DNA from: Hymenopus coronatus
Taxonomy: Eukaryota; Arthropoda; Insecta; Mantodea; Hymenopodidae
DNA: 64,000 bases
Assembly (NCBI GenBank): GCA_030762935.1
Contig: CM060882.1
Coordinates: forward strand, 21,395,001 to 21,459,000
Reading direction: 5' to 3'
Shown one piece after another: positions 37,449-49,342 of this stretch. The notes under the pieces were generated by a model that was given only the letters and a program-made list of their open reading frames with translations, was not told where the DNA came from and searched no databases. A program made the position numbers and the translations under genes. Positions within the stretch are counted from its first letter, which is position 1; each line of letters begins with the position of its first letter.

Positions 37449-38280
37449 AAAAAAATCTGATGACTTTCTCTACATCTCTGCAATAAATTATTGTTTCAAA
37501 GCTTAAGCTTCTAAATACTTCATGCTAATTGAGAAAAAATTAGCAGAAATACTTTGCTTCCTCGTAAGTAGAAGCGAAAAAGGGAGTACCATAGGTTAAA
37601 GTGATAGTCAAAAGCTGGTTACTATGTGACTGAAGTTCCTTTGTTTGTATGGACAGGAGTTGACAAATTCCTGTATGAGAAAATAACTTTTTCAAAGTTG
37701 AAACTAAAAGCAAGGAATATTTTAAAAACGATCAACTCCACGAAAAAAATGTATATAACATAAATTGTGTGTTCTAACGTGCTCTACATTTTTGAGTAGT
37801 AAATTTTTGCCCATCTCTTACGGTTTAGCAGTTATTCAAAATTCCGTAAAATTCGTCCAGATTAAAGTACTCTTCAGAGGCTATTCCCAGAAAATTCAAG
37901 ATATACATTTTATTTGTCAGATAAATAGCTTAAATATGCGATATTTTAATCAAAATCGTAAGAGCCATTTTTGAGAACATCAAAAGTTTCGAAAAATGTT
38001 CCATGTAAAGGGTTGTTGGGGGTGGGGGGATTTTTCTCAATATCTTCGTGTCGCATCCCTGGAACATTCTAAACTTAAATACCAAGTTATATATTTTACC
38101 GACTTTTCGTTTTGAGTTATCAGACACACAGACACACACACACCTTTTTATGAAAATACTTTTTTTGGACACAGGGGACCCTAAAACATATATTTCCGGT
38201 GAAATCTCGGAATCGAATTTTTTGGTGGAGTGCAATACCTTCTCTATGCACTATTACATAGTACGAATAGAGAAAATTAA
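37449..38280 (+). mobile_element. R element copy R24
   Basis: The left end lacks the small ATGTG/CACAT hairpin ('aaatctgatgactttctc'). The rest is intact up to 'gaatagagaaaattaaaa'. The antisense frame 37930-38235 is open. Confidence 0.88.
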
Positions 38281-39160
38281 AATTGAGCATCTGATGTGTT
38301 CCATTCACATGATTTTCTCTACCTCTCTGCAACAAGTTATTAATAAAAAATTTATGCTTCTATTTACTTCATGCTAATCGAGATAAAAATTCGTACAAAT
38401 AGTCTTATTACTTGCAAGCAGAAGGGAAATAAGGGACTGACATAGGTTAAAGTGATAATCAAAAGCTGGTTGCTAAGTGACTGAAGTTTCTTTGTTTGTA
38501 TGGACACGAATTGACAAATTCCTGTATAAGAAAAGTATAAGTTTTTCATAGCTGAAACCAAAAACAAGGAATATAATCAAAAAGGATCAACTTAATGAAA
38601 AAAACGTATATAACATAAATTGTGTGTTTTAATGTGCTCTACATTTTTTGTGTGTTAAGTTTTTGTCTATCTCTTACGGTTTAGCAGTTATGCAAAATTC
38701 CGTGAAATTCATCAAGACTAAAGTAGTCTTCAGAGGCTATTCCCCGAAAATTGAAGATATACATTTTATTTGTCAAGTATATATCTTTAATATACAATAT
38801 TTTAATCAAAATCGTTAGAGCCACTTTTAAGAAAATCAAAATTTTTGAAAAAAGTTCCATATAAAGGATAGTTTGGGGTGGAGGGATTTTTCTCAAAATC
38901 TTTGTGTCGCATCCCTGAAAGATTCTAAACTTAAATACCAAGTTTGGTATTTTACTGACTTTTCGTTTTTGAGTTATCATGTTCACAGACACACATACAT
39001 ACACACACACACACACGGACTTTTTTCTGAAAATACTTTTTTTAGATAAAGGGGAACCTGAAACATATATTTCCGGTGAAATCTCGGTATCGAACTTTTT
39101 GGTGGAGTGCAATACCTTCTCTATACACTATGTACATAGTTCGTATAGAGAAAGTAAAAA
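38281..39160 (+). mobile_element. R element copy R25, head to tail with R24
   Basis: Complete copy of about 880 bp, joined to R24 with only a few bases between. CA tract at 38985-39017, standard hairpin, and 'gtatagagaaagtaaaaa'. The antisense frame 38681-39112 (143 codons) is open. Confidence 0.9.
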
Positions 39161-39544
39161 TGAAATTATTTTACTTATTTGTGAAAGATGATGTAGATGG
39201 ACTGGGAGTCATAAAGTTATAACTGTTATATTGTCTTGGATAGCAGACTAGTAGAATAAGTATACACATGAACGACCTCTATTCAATAGCTTCCTTTGGA
39301 GTCAACGTGTCATTGTTGGGGAAAATAGTTATTTCTTAAGAAAATCAAACGCATTTACTATTTCGAAGATACTAGGGGCGTTCTATAAACCCTTAGAAAA
39401 TCCAAGAAATTACACAAGTAGCACCGAAAAGAGCTTGTATTTAGTTAACGCCGTCTCTTACCAAATGGCAGTTCAAGTTTCAGCTTTATCCATCGCGTGG
39501 TTTTGTTACCATAGACGATTGTATCAACAATCCATTGCTGCTTT

Positions 39545-40560
39545 AGAAATATAGAAGAAGAGAAAACGAGTTTCGTGCGGTGATTAAACACTTCAATTTA
39601 AAAGACTTAACACTGAAACAGATAAAAGCCTAGTTGGATGAAGCTCATGGTATGACTGCTCCTGCGTGTGAAACAATTTACAATTCGATAAATGAATTTA
39701 AACGTACCCGTACATACACAAATGATGAACATCGTTCCGGACATCCAGTAGATGTGACTTCCTCCGAAATGATTAACTAAATCAAGGATATAGTTTTGAG
39801 TGATCTACGAATCAAAGTTCGTAGAAATAGTAGAGGTTACAGACATATAACATGACACAGTATTCTCAATTTTGCACCAAAAATGAGGTCTGACAAGATA
39901 GGTGCCGCGTGTGCTTTCAATGAAGAATAAACGCAACCCTGTGATCGATTAGGAAGCTGGTTTGGCACTTTTCCGTCGCAATCCTGAAGAGTTTCTGTGT
40001 CGCTACATAACTTTGAATGAAACATGAATACAGTCGAAACAGTGGGATTTTAAAGGCAAATGTGGTGAAATATGCAGTCAAGGTGATGACCTCGGTTTTT
40101 AGGGATGCACGTAGAACATCTACATTGTTACTTTTAGAAATGAAAAACGATACATCGAGAGTATTATGAATTGTTATTGCACCAGCTGAACGAGAAATCA
40201 AGAAGAAGAAAAAAAGTCCTCATCTGCAGAGCAAAATACTTTCTTCCATCAAGACAATGCAACGGTGCCTCGCCTGCGCAGTTTCTATGGCGAAAATTGT
40301 ATAATTAAGGTTCGAATTACAACATCCACTGCATTCACCTGGTTTGATCCCATTGATATATATATACATACATACATATTTATTTTCCAAGCTTGAAAAG
40401 GTGGCTCGGTGGAAAACGATTCACGTCTAATGAAAAGGTCATCTCCCAAACAGATGCCTATTTTGAGGACCTTTCGAAAGCCTACTTTTTGGAAATTGTA
40501 TGCAGCTGGAGAAACGCTGGGAAACGTTTCTCGAGCTAAAAAGAGACTCCAAGACTAGGA
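39545..40560 (+). pseudogene. Mariner transposase relic of MLE1
   Basis: One frame shows ENEFRAVIKHFNLKDLT, IYNSINEFKRTRT and HRSGHPVDVTSSEMI blocks, the helix-turn-helix half of a mariner transposase. Further on come HQDNA-like and 'TSNEKVISQTDAYFEDLS'-type blocks. There are at least four in-frame stops (near 39638, 39778, 39853 and 39928), plus shifts. The third catalytic Asp region has become HSPGLIP. It cannot make active enzyme. Confidence 0.85.
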
Positions 40561-40690
40561 ATTGTCCATGAATGAATTACATCTTCAGATGAGATTAGAA
40601 TTCGTGTTAATACTTTTATTGGTAATGCTGTTCGATTATTATGTTGAAAAATAAAAAAAAAAATCTACCAAAATAATTTGTTTTTATATT

Positions 40691-41493
40691 TTTACTTTTT
40701 CTTCATATACTATGTACATAGTGTATAGAGAAGGTATTGTAATGCACCCAAAAATTCGATACCGAGATTTCACCGGAAATACATGTTTTGAGACCCCCTG
40801 AATCCAAAAAAACAATGCTTAAAATGTCCATGTGTGTGTCCATTAAAAACCAAACTTGGATTTAGTTTTGGTATTTTCCAAGGATGCGATACGAAGATTT
40901 TCAAGAAAATCCCTCCACCCCAAACTACCCTTTACATGGAACTTATTTAAAAAAGTTTTATTTTCTGAAAAATGACTCCAACGATTAAAATATCGTATAT
41001 TAAAGATGTTTAGCTGACAAAAAAATTGTATATCTTAAGTTCTAAAGACTACTTTATTCTGGATGAATTTTGAGGAATTTTGCATAACTGCTAAACCGTA
41101 AGAGATGGACAAAACCTTACCACACAAAAATGTAGAGCACGTTAAAACACACAATTTAAGTAATATACATTGTTTCGTGGAGGTGATCGTTTTTTAAATA
41201 TGCCTTGTTATTGGTGTCACATTTAAAAAACTTATGCTTTTCTCTCATAGGAATTTGTCAACTCCTGTTGTATAAAGGAACTTCAGTCACATAGCAACCA
41301 GCTTTTGACTATCACTTTAACCTATGGTACTCCCTTATTTCGCTTCTACTTACAAGGAAGCAAGTAATAAGACTATTTCTGCTATTTTTTTTTTTTTCTC
41401 ATTAGCACGAAGTAAATGAAAGCATAAGCTTTTTAACAATAATTTGTTGCAGAGATGTAGAGAAAGTCATGTGATGGAACATCAGATTTTTTT
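40691..41493 (-). mobile_element. R element copy R26, nested in MLE1
   Basis: Near full length, from 'actttttcttcatatac' to 'cacatgac'-type left end and 'catcagattttttt'. The matching 3' UTR of MLE2 (ATATTTTTCTACGG) shows the empty T-run target. Confidence 0.88.
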
Positions 41494-41520
41494 CAAAGGA
41501 TTTGTTGAACGTCCCTCGTA

Positions 41521-41867
41521 TGAATGAAATGACATAAATTTAAGTCCTATATATCCTTGATTGACCACAGAGTTAATAGCAAACTTTCTGTTTGAGCTGT
41601 GCTGTTCACGGACATATTTGCGCACACGTCTTCTCCAAACTCTTTCTTTGGATTGAGAGGGTGTTAGAACATGTCTTTCTGAGGAAATACTGAAGATATA
41701 AAGGAAATATCCTGATTCTATGTCCTATATCCTTGATGCCGGAATTCAACATCAAAGTTTCCATTTTGAGGATGTTGAGTTGACGGAGATATCTACGCAC
41801 ATGCAACCAAATAGCTTTCTTTGAATTCGATGTGCCTTAGAACATGGTCATTCTAAATAAATTATGC
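41521..41867. repeat. Sequence between two mariner ends, containing two diverged direct units
   Basis: Bounded by TA of MLE1 and TA of the next mariner end. Blocks 'gtcctatatatccttgat', 'ctttctttggattgag' and 'ttagaacatg' recur about 180 bp later as 'gtcctatatccttgat', 'ctttctttgaattcga' and 'ttagaacatgg'. Confidence 0.6.
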
Positions 41868-41927
41868 TACGAGGGATGTTCAATATGTTCTCAGAAAAAA
41901 ATAGAAAAACAAATTATATTTGGTAAT
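41868..41927 (-). mobile_element. Mariner 3'-end fragment MLE6
   Basis: TACGAGGGATGTTCAATA is the same terminal repeat as the 3' end of MLE1, here facing right. The following A-rich sequence matches the MLE 3' UTR in reverse. It is cut at about 41927 by R27. Confidence 0.7.
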
Positions 41928-43076
41928 ACTTTTACTTTCTCTACACGTACTATGTACATAGTGTATAGAGAAGGTATTGTATTGCGCCCAAAAATTCGAT
42001 ACCAAGATTTCAACGGAAATACATGTTTTGGGTCCCCCTGAATCAAAAAACAGCATTTTCTGAAAAAGCTCTGTGTGTGTGTGTGTACTTGTGTACAGCA
42101 CAGCTCAAAACAAAATACCGTTAAATACCAAGCTTGGTATTTCAGTTTATCTTCCAATGATGCGACAGGAATCAAGAAAACCCCCACCCCAACTACCCTT
42201 AACATGGATTTTTTTCCAAAAAGTTTTATTTTCTCAAAAATCGCTCTAACAATTTATCTCTTATATTTAAGATATTTACATGCCAAATAAAATGTATAGG
42301 TATCTTGAATTTTCTGGGAATAGCCTCCAAAGATCTCCTTATTCTGGATGATTTTATTGAATGTTGCATAATAGCCTCTGGAGGATACTTTATTCTGGAT
42401 GAATTTTATGGAACTTTGCACAACTGCTAAACCGTAATAGATGGACAAAAACTTCCACATAAAAAATAGAGCACGTTAAAAAAATGAAATGGCCTGTTAT
42501 TTATGGACGCTCTTTAACTGCTTTGGTTCTCAGCGTCCCATTCTATATTGGGCGTGAAAGATCGCTTAATTTTGCTCAGAGGCCTCTCTTATCAGGCTTG
42601 AGGTTCTTTTACGTGCCGTAAATCTCCGACACGGGACCCATGGCTTTACTTCCCTTCCGAAAGAAGCCATGCTAAGGATTTTTACGCCCGAAAAAATCCA
42701 TCGTCCTCCGCCGGGTTTGAACCCGCGACCTTGGGTATATGAAGTTAGCATGGTAACCATTACACCTCGGAGGGCGACTAGAGCACGTTAAAACACACAA
42801 TGTATGTTATATACGTTTTTTTCGTGGACATGGTCCTTTTTGAGATATTCCTTGTTTTTAGTTTCAGCTGTGAAAAACCTACAGTTTTCTCTTACGGGAA
42901 TTTGACAATTCCTGTCCATACAAACAAATGAACTTCAGTCGCACAGCAACCAGCTTTTGACTATCACTGCTAACGTTTATCTCGATTATCATGATGTAGA
43001 TAGAAGAATAAGTTTATTGACAATAATTTGTTGCAGAGATGTAGAGAAAGTAATGTGAATGGAACACATCAGATGT
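41928..43076 (-). mobile_element. R element copy R27, split by SINE1 copy C
   Basis: Hairpin first (ACTTTCTCTACACGTACTAT), a GT tract at 42073-42087, a local 60-bp duplication at about 42310-42420, then SINE1-C at 42482-42778. It resumes to the left end 'gtagagaaagtaatgtgaat'. Confidence 0.85.
42482..42778 (-). mobile_element. SINE1 copy C, full length with 15-bp target duplication
   Basis: Perfect duplication TAGAGCACGTTAAAA (42467-42481 and 42779-42793). The tRNA-derived head on the minus strand has GTGTAATGGTTACCATGC (A-box region) and GCGGGTTCAAACCCGG (B-box region). The body of about 200 bp ends in an A/T-rich tail. This is the best-preserved SINE1 and marks a true retroposition. Confidence 0.9.
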
Positions 43077-43621
43077 TGTTTTTCTCAGGACTACTAAAGG
43101 AATTCATCTAAAAAGTTTAAAGTTTGTTGTTCAATATATCAGAAATATGTGTAGAAACCAAAATGCTTGTCTTAACAATATGAATAGTTAGAATGGCTGT
43201 CGTATTCATTTTATGGTGACATTTGAGTAAGGAGAAGGAATAGAGCAATACCGCAGGTCTTGAGAAACTCCCTCATTTTTATACCTTCTCCTGTAAGTTA
43301 ATGGTCGAGGGCTTCTTTAAATTGAAAGTAAAAGAAGGAGGAGAAAAAAGAAATGGCTTGTTTCCCTCTCCCTAACTGTTAAGTAAAACTCTTTTGGCAG
43401 AGCCTTCTTAAAAACTCCGGCAGAAGAGGAGAGCGATGTGGGAGGGGACAGAAATGTAATGAAATAAAGCTTGCAGCAGCTAGCTTACTGCTAATGTCGT
43501 TCACGAATAACGTTAGGGTACCAGCTGTTACCAAAAGATCGTCACGCCACAACCTTCACTTTCATAGCGATACATCCTCGCTACATATCTGTACGTGAAC
43601 GGACATTTTAGTGTTCGTGTG
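43077..43621. other. Unassigned sequence
   Basis: A purine-rich patch lies at about 43320-43360. I see nothing else that I can identify. Confidence 0.5.
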
Positions 43622-44227
43622 TTTTACTTTTACTACACGCACTACGTACATAAGTATAGAAAATGTATTGTATTGCACCTAAAAATTCGATATCGAGATT
43701 TCATCGGAAATAAATGTTTTCTGGACCGCTAAAAACGGATTATTTATGGACGCTCTTTAACTACTGTGGTTTTCAGCGTCCCATTCTATACTGGGCGTGA
43801 AATATCAATTTTGCTCAGAGGCATCTCTATCAGGCTTGAGGTTCTTTTACGTGCCGTAAATCTACGACAACCGCTAAATCCGAAAAAACATTTTTAGAAG
43901 ATCAGTGTGTGTCTGTCTGTGGACAGCATGGCCCAAAAACGAAAATAACGTTAAGTACCAAACTTGGTATTTTGGTTTAGTATTTTCCAGGGTTGAGACA
44001 CGAAGATTTTGAGAAAAATCCCCCCACCCCAAACTACCCTTTACATAGAAAGAAATCGAAAATTTTGACTTTCTTAAAAATGCCTCTAACGCTTTCAATT
44101 AAAGTGTCATATATTAAAGATATTTATTTAGAAAATAAAATGAATATATTGAATTTTCTGCCTTCTTATTATGAATGAATTTTGCGTAACTGGTAAACCG
44201 CAAGAGATTGACAAAAACTTCCCACAC
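43622..44227 (-). mobile_element. R element copy R28 (right half), split by SINE1 copy D
   Basis: Degenerate hairpin end ('ttttactacacgcactacg'), then SINE1-D. It continues from 43870 to 'cttcccacacaaaaaa', where R29 begins. Confidence 0.75.
43734..43869 (-). mobile_element. SINE1 copy D, 5'-truncated, with 9-bp target duplication
   Basis: ACCGCTAAA at 43725-43733 and 43870-43878 flank a SINE1 body that lacks the tRNA-like head. 5' truncation with a target duplication fits LINE-driven insertion. Confidence 0.82.
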
Positions 44228-44799
44228 AAAAAATCTCATGTGTGATCATATGACTTGCTCTACATCTCTGCAACAAATTATTGTTAAAAAGCATATGCTT
44301 CTGTTTACTTCATACTAATCCAGAAAAAATAGCCTTATTACTTGCTTCCTTGTAAATAGTAGCGAAATAAGAGAGTGGCATAGGTTAAAGTGATGGTCAA
44401 AAGCTGGTTGCTATGTGACTAAAGTTCCTTTGTTTGTATGGACAGGAATTGGCGAATTCCTGTATGAGAAAAGTATGCGTTTTTAAAGCTGATACCAAAA
44501 ACAAGGAATACCTCAAAAACGATCAATTCTACGAAAACAATTATATCATAAATTGTGTGTTTCAACGTGCTCTTCATTTTTTGTGTGGTAAGTTTTTGTC
44601 TATCTCAACATTTAACATTTCCGAAAATTTTTCCATATAAGGGTAGTTAGCGGGGGGATATTTTCCTGAAAATCTTCGTGTTGTGTCCTTGGAAGATACA
44701 GAATTTAAATCCAAAATTTGGTACTTAACCAACTTTTTGTTTTTGAACTATGTTGACCATAAACACACACACTGGCGCTTTTTCCAAAAAAAAAATACA
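44228..44799 (+). mobile_element. R element copy R29, inserted in R28 and interrupted by R30
   Basis: The left end (AAAAATCTCATGTG) starts in the A-run of R28. The body runs to the short CA tract and 'cgctttttcc', where R30 enters. A decayed right end at 45640-45722 is probably its continuation. Confidence 0.75.
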
Positions 44800-45608
44800 T
44801 TTTTACTTTCTCTACACGTACTATGTGTGTAGTGTATGGAGAACGTAATGCATTCCACCCAAAAATTCGATACCGAGATGTCACCGGAAATACATGTTTT
44901 GGGTCCCTCTGAACCCAAAAAAGGCATTTTTACAAAAATGTCGTGTGTGTGTGTGTGCGTGTGTGTGTCTGTGTACAGAATAGCTCAAAAACTAAAAGAC
45001 CGTTGAATACCAATCCTGGTATTTAAGTTTGGTTTCTTCCAAGGATGCGACACAAAGATTTTCAAGAAAATCCCCCCACCCCAACTACCCTTTACATGGA
45101 ACTTTTTTCGAAATTTTTTGTTTTATTAAACTAGCTCTAACGATTTCGAATTAAAACATCGTATATTAAAGATATTTACCTGACAAATAATATATATGTC
45201 TTGAATTTTCTGAGTATAGTCTCTGAAGACTATTCTGGATAAATTTTACGAAATTTTGCATAACTGCTAAACCGTAAGAGATGGACAAAAGCCTACCCCA
45301 CAAAAAATGTAGAGCACATTAAAACACACAATTTATGTTATATAATTTTTTTCGTGAAGTTGATCGTTTTCTAGATATGCCATGTTATTGGTATCAGCTT
45401 TGAAAAACTTGTACTTTTCTCATACAGGAATTTGTCAACTCGTGGCCATACAAACAATGGAACTTTAGTCACATAACAACCAGCACTTTAACCTATGATA
45501 GTCCCTTATTTTACTTCTACTTACAAGGAAGCAAGTAATAAGAATACTTCTACTAATTTTTCTCAATTAGCATGAAGTAAATAGAAGTATAAGCTTTTTA
45601 ACAATGTT
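44800..45608 (-). mobile_element. R element copy R30, nested in R29
   Basis: Hairpin ACTTTCTCTACACGTACTAT, GT tract at 44943-44970, body, and a left end truncated at 'tttttaacaatg'. Confidence 0.85.
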
Positions 45609-45639
45609 TTTTTTTAGTCAGAAGAGCCTTATACGTGTA

Positions 45640-45722
45640 TTGGCAGTGATATATCGATACTATTAAATGTTTGAATGAAATGCAATACCTATTCAGTATA
45701 TATGAAGTATAGAAAGTAGGGG
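45640..45722 (+). mobile_element. Decayed R right end, probably the end of R29
   Basis: 'tatcgatactattaaatg' and 'atgcaatacctattcag' to 'tatagaaagta' align with the final part of the R element. Confidence 0.55.
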
Positions 45723-46135
45723 AGCTAATCGGCTCAAGAATAGAGAAGGGCTCATTGGCAGATATTTTTCTGGCCACTCATGCAGCATCGTGTAGTGTTG
45801 CTTAGAGAACGAGAGTGGAGCGGAGAGATACATCAACAATCTCGTTACATGATTAACCATAATGTAACACCTGCATTTCCATTATGAGGACCCTCCCTAA
45901 GGATTCGACCCCAACGCTTCTGGTTCCTGAACCATTACCATCTGCCTCTCCCTTCAGCTAGACCCAAAAATGGACCTCCGCCGTGTATTAGGCTTGTAAT
46001 TCGAGAAGCCCTGGGCAGTTTGCTAGTCTATCATACATTCATGGACTTTCGATAGAATCACATGTAAGTCTTGTGAGAGGGCTTGACTCTGATCCTAGTG
46101 GGTTATTACTGTAGGGCTCCATCAGATGGCAAGAT
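45723..46135. other. Unassigned sequence
   Basis: I recognise nothing in this stretch. Confidence 0.5.
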
Positions 46136-46746
46136 ACACGTCCTTATTCTTCTATCTATTTAATGCTAAAGCACTAGCAGAAACGGTCTTATCACTTAGT
46201 CCCTTTTTAAGTATAAGGGAAACTGGGCTAAACTCCACAAAAGATGTATATAACATAAATTGTGTATTTTATCGTGATCTACATTTTTTGTGTTATAAGT
46301 GTTTGTCTATCTCTTACGGTTTACCAGTTATGCAAAATGTCGTAAAATTTACCCAGAATAAACATGTCTTCAGAAGCTGTTCCCAGAAAATTCAAGATGT
46401 ATCTACATTTTATTTATCTTAAATATAAGAGATTTTAATCAAAATCGTTAGAGCCATTTTTGAGAAAATCAAAATGTTCTAAATTGTTTCCATGTAAAGA
46501 GTAATTGGGGATGGGGGGATTTTCTTGAAGATACCAAACTTAAATACTAAGATTGGTATTTAACGGTCTTTTCGTTTTTGAGCTAAGCTGTCCAGACACA
46601 CGCGGACTTTTTTCTGAATATGCCCTTTTTGGATTTAGGGGGAATCAAAACATGTATTTCCGGTGAAATCTCGACATCGAAGTTTTGGGTGGAATGCAAT
46701 ATCTTCTCTATAAGCTATGTACATAGTACGTAGAGAAAGTAAAAAG
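46136..46746 (+). mobile_element. R element copy R31, left end missing
   Basis: Starts inside the left third ('ttattcttctatctattta'), with deletions, and ends with hairpin and 'gtagagaaagtaaaaa'. Confidence 0.75.
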
Positions 46747-46781
46747 ATAAAGAAACAAATTAATTTCGCAATTTTCTACTT

Positions 46782-47602
46782 GTTTTACTTTCTCTAACCC
46801 CGCATGTACGCTGTACATAGTGGATAGAGAAGGTATTGTATTCCACCCAAAAATTCGATACGGAGATTTCACCGGAAATACACGTTTCAGGACCCCCTGA
46901 ATCCAAAAGAAACACTTTCAGAAAAAGGTCCGTGTGTGTCTGTCTGTCTGTCTGCGTACAGCATAGCTCAAAAACGAAAAGACCGGTGGTATTTAAGTTT
47001 GGTATCTTCAAGGATGCGACACGAAGATTTTCAAGAAAATCCCCCACCACAAACAACTCTCTACATGGAAAAAATTTCGAAATTTGTATTTTTCTGAAAA
47101 ATGACTAACGGTTTTGATTAAAATACCATATGTTAATACCATTTCCATCACAAATAAAATGTACATCTTGAATTTTCTAGAAATAGCTTTTGAACACCTA
47201 TTTATTTTGTATGAATTTTGCATAACTCTGAAAGAGATCGACAAAAACTTCCTACAACAAAAATGTAGATCTCGTTAAAACACACAATGTATGTAATATA
47301 CATTTTTTCGTGGAGTTTATGGTTTTGAGATACTCCTTGTTATTAGTTTCAGCTTTAAAATACTTTTCTCCTAAGGGAACTATTGAACTCCTATCCATAC
47401 AAAGAAACTTCATTCACATAGCTACCAGTTTTTAAAAGAGTTTACTATAGATTTAGTCTATTTCCTTCTACTTACAAGAAAGCAAGTAATATAGCCCTTT
47501 TTGCCAATTTTTTCTCGATTAGCATTAAGTAAATAGAAGAATAATCTTTTTAACAATTATTTATTGAAGAGATGTAGAGAAAGTCACGTGAATGGAGCAC
47601 AT

Positions 47603-47606
<4 letters not shown>
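46782..47606 (-). mobile_element. R element copy R32, type b hairpin
   Basis: The hairpin end reads CTCTAACCCCGCATGTACG, a variant different from the common type but still able to pair. TG/CTGT tract at 46933-46953. The left end reads 'cacgtgaatgg' and 'cacatcagattttt'. Confidence 0.85.
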
Positions 47607-47633
<27 letters not shown>

Positions 47634-47870
47634 GTAGTTTAACGTCCTTTAACCTGGTTGGTCATATCGGACGATGAATGAAGTTGGTGAAATGGTGCTC
47701 AAATATCTCGGGGTCCATGGAGCTTAAAGTTACTCGACATTCGTCTTCTCAGGATAAGGGAAAACCCCCAAAACACCTTTTCCGGGTAATTCACCCTAAG
47801 CGAGATTCGAACTCACGACCTTTTGAATGTGAAGTAGACATGCTACCATCACACTACCCAGACGGGCTTA
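47607..47870 (-). mobile_element. SINE2 copy 2 with long T-run
   Basis: A run of 27 Ts (47607-47633), which on the minus strand is a poly(A) tail or an expanded target T-run, precedes the SINE2 body. The head at 47805-47868 has GAGTTCGAATCTCG on the minus strand. It aligns with 7368-7608. Confidence 0.75.
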
Positions 47871-48000
47871 GTATTCGTTGCTATTGCTGTCAATTTTAAA
47901 CTACCTAACTTTTCTCAAAGCGAACCTCAATTGTTTCACATAGGAACCAGCTTTTAAAATATTTGACTATCACTTTAGCCCAGTATATTTCCCTTATTAT
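47871..48000 (-). mobile_element. R element fragment R33, subfamily II
   Basis: 'tgctattgctgtcaatttt', 'ctcaaagcgaacctcaatt' and 'atatttgactatcacttt' match the left third of subfamily II. Confidence 0.65.
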
Positions 48001-48442
48001 TTGTGTTGTTAACAACAGGTTAAAATTGTGTATCAGCGAAAAGATAGAATTAATTAGTGAAAATGGGCGTGTTATGATCTTCGACGTAAATTATCACCTC
48101 CAACATTTGACGACGAAGCTCCATCCTTTGCCAACATGAAACTCTGACATAACGATTTAATTCTGGCCATGTTCGATTACTGACGAAATTACTACATACT
48201 AGGGGTCGGCTGATAAATCCAGGGTCTCTCAATGAAAACAATATTTAAGAATGTTTTTTGTTTTTGCTTTATTTCTCAACATAATTTCTGGAAAGGTTAA
48301 TGCCTTTTATGATATCGATGATCTAATTTAATTAAACCATCTCTGTAGTGCGAGTTATCAAGGTCCTGAAAATGGCTGCTTGCCGTATCAAAGACCACCT
48401 CGTTGCTGTGAAACCTTCGTCCTCCAAGAAATGTTTTGAGGT

Positions 48443-49159
48443 TGAGGCAGTACATGTCTTCTCCCGGGGGAAAGAATTATTAAGAAGAGAAATATAAATC
48501 ATAGCCAAGAATATAAATCATATCACGAAGATGAAATAGAAATGTAGAGTGAAAATGGGAAGGGTAGAAAAACTTTTAACACGTTTAAGTCACGAGCTCG
48601 GGGTACAAGATCCGTTACCTGCCAAGCATTGACCCGAGGGAAAGGGGCGAGAATGCCCTGCCCAAGGGTAACTAACGGGACACAAGCCAAGGCTCCCCGC
48701 TGTTCAGGCGACAGTTTGGGGCACTTGTTGAAGGACCTCCGAACAACCAAGATGTGAAATTTAGAATTCGTGATGGAGCCGAACAGGCGACATTTTAAGG
48801 CACTTGACGAAGAAACCCCGCACGACCAACATGTGATATTTGATCGCGTGGTGTAATCCTTAGTTGTGACGGAAGTAAGTGATTTTAAGACCGATCATAG
48901 TACGTAATAAATCACGCCTCAACATTAATAAACAATAACATTAGCGGGCGAGTAAAGTGTAACGTCACAGTAAAAAATTAAGAAGTATACGCGTGTGCTC
49001 TACGGCGAAAAAAAGGCCGGACTCAATAAAGCACTTGTGTCTCACCACAACCTGAAAGAGTTTCCATGCTAATAAAAACTCTGAGAAAATCCAACCATAA
49101 TTCCACACCATTCCAATACATATAGCCTGCGCCCGGGACACGAACCCAGAATCGCCCCA
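48443..49159 (-). mobile_element. Solo LTR, family D, copy 2, inside MLE3
   Basis: 717 bp with TG...CA ends on the minus strand and a 4-bp duplication AGGT in plus reading (48439-48442 and 49160-49163). The transposase codons for LFPNL and KTFLGG lie on either side and join without a gap when the insert and one duplication are removed. It aligns with 18271-19458 from end to end. Confidence 0.9.
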
Positions 49160-49300
49160 AGGTTTGGGAACAGGTGGTACTCACTGGGTGCTAGATCTGG
49201 CGAATAGGGTGGATGTTTAAGCAAGTCGAACTTTAATTTGCACATTTTTCCCATTGCAATGACTGAACGATGGGCCGGAGCATTGTCGTGATGAAACAAG

Positions 49301-49310
49301 TTTTTTTTTT

Positions 49311-49342
<32 letters not shown>

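Larger units (their letters stand above)
39370..41520 (+). mobile_element. Mariner element MLE1 with R26 nested in its 3' UTR
   Basis: The 5' terminal repeat TACTAGGGGCGTTC (39370) and 3' terminal repeat GAACGTCCCTCGTA (ending 41520) are inverted relatives bounded by TA, the mariner target. R26 lies at about 40691-41493. Without it the element is about 1.35 kb, the usual mariner length. Confidence 0.85.

Noticed and set aside
41502..41885. A 380-bp MITE with mariner-like inverted ends
   Set aside because: The inverted motifs face the wrong way. They are the outward boundaries of two separate mariner copies, with host sequence between.
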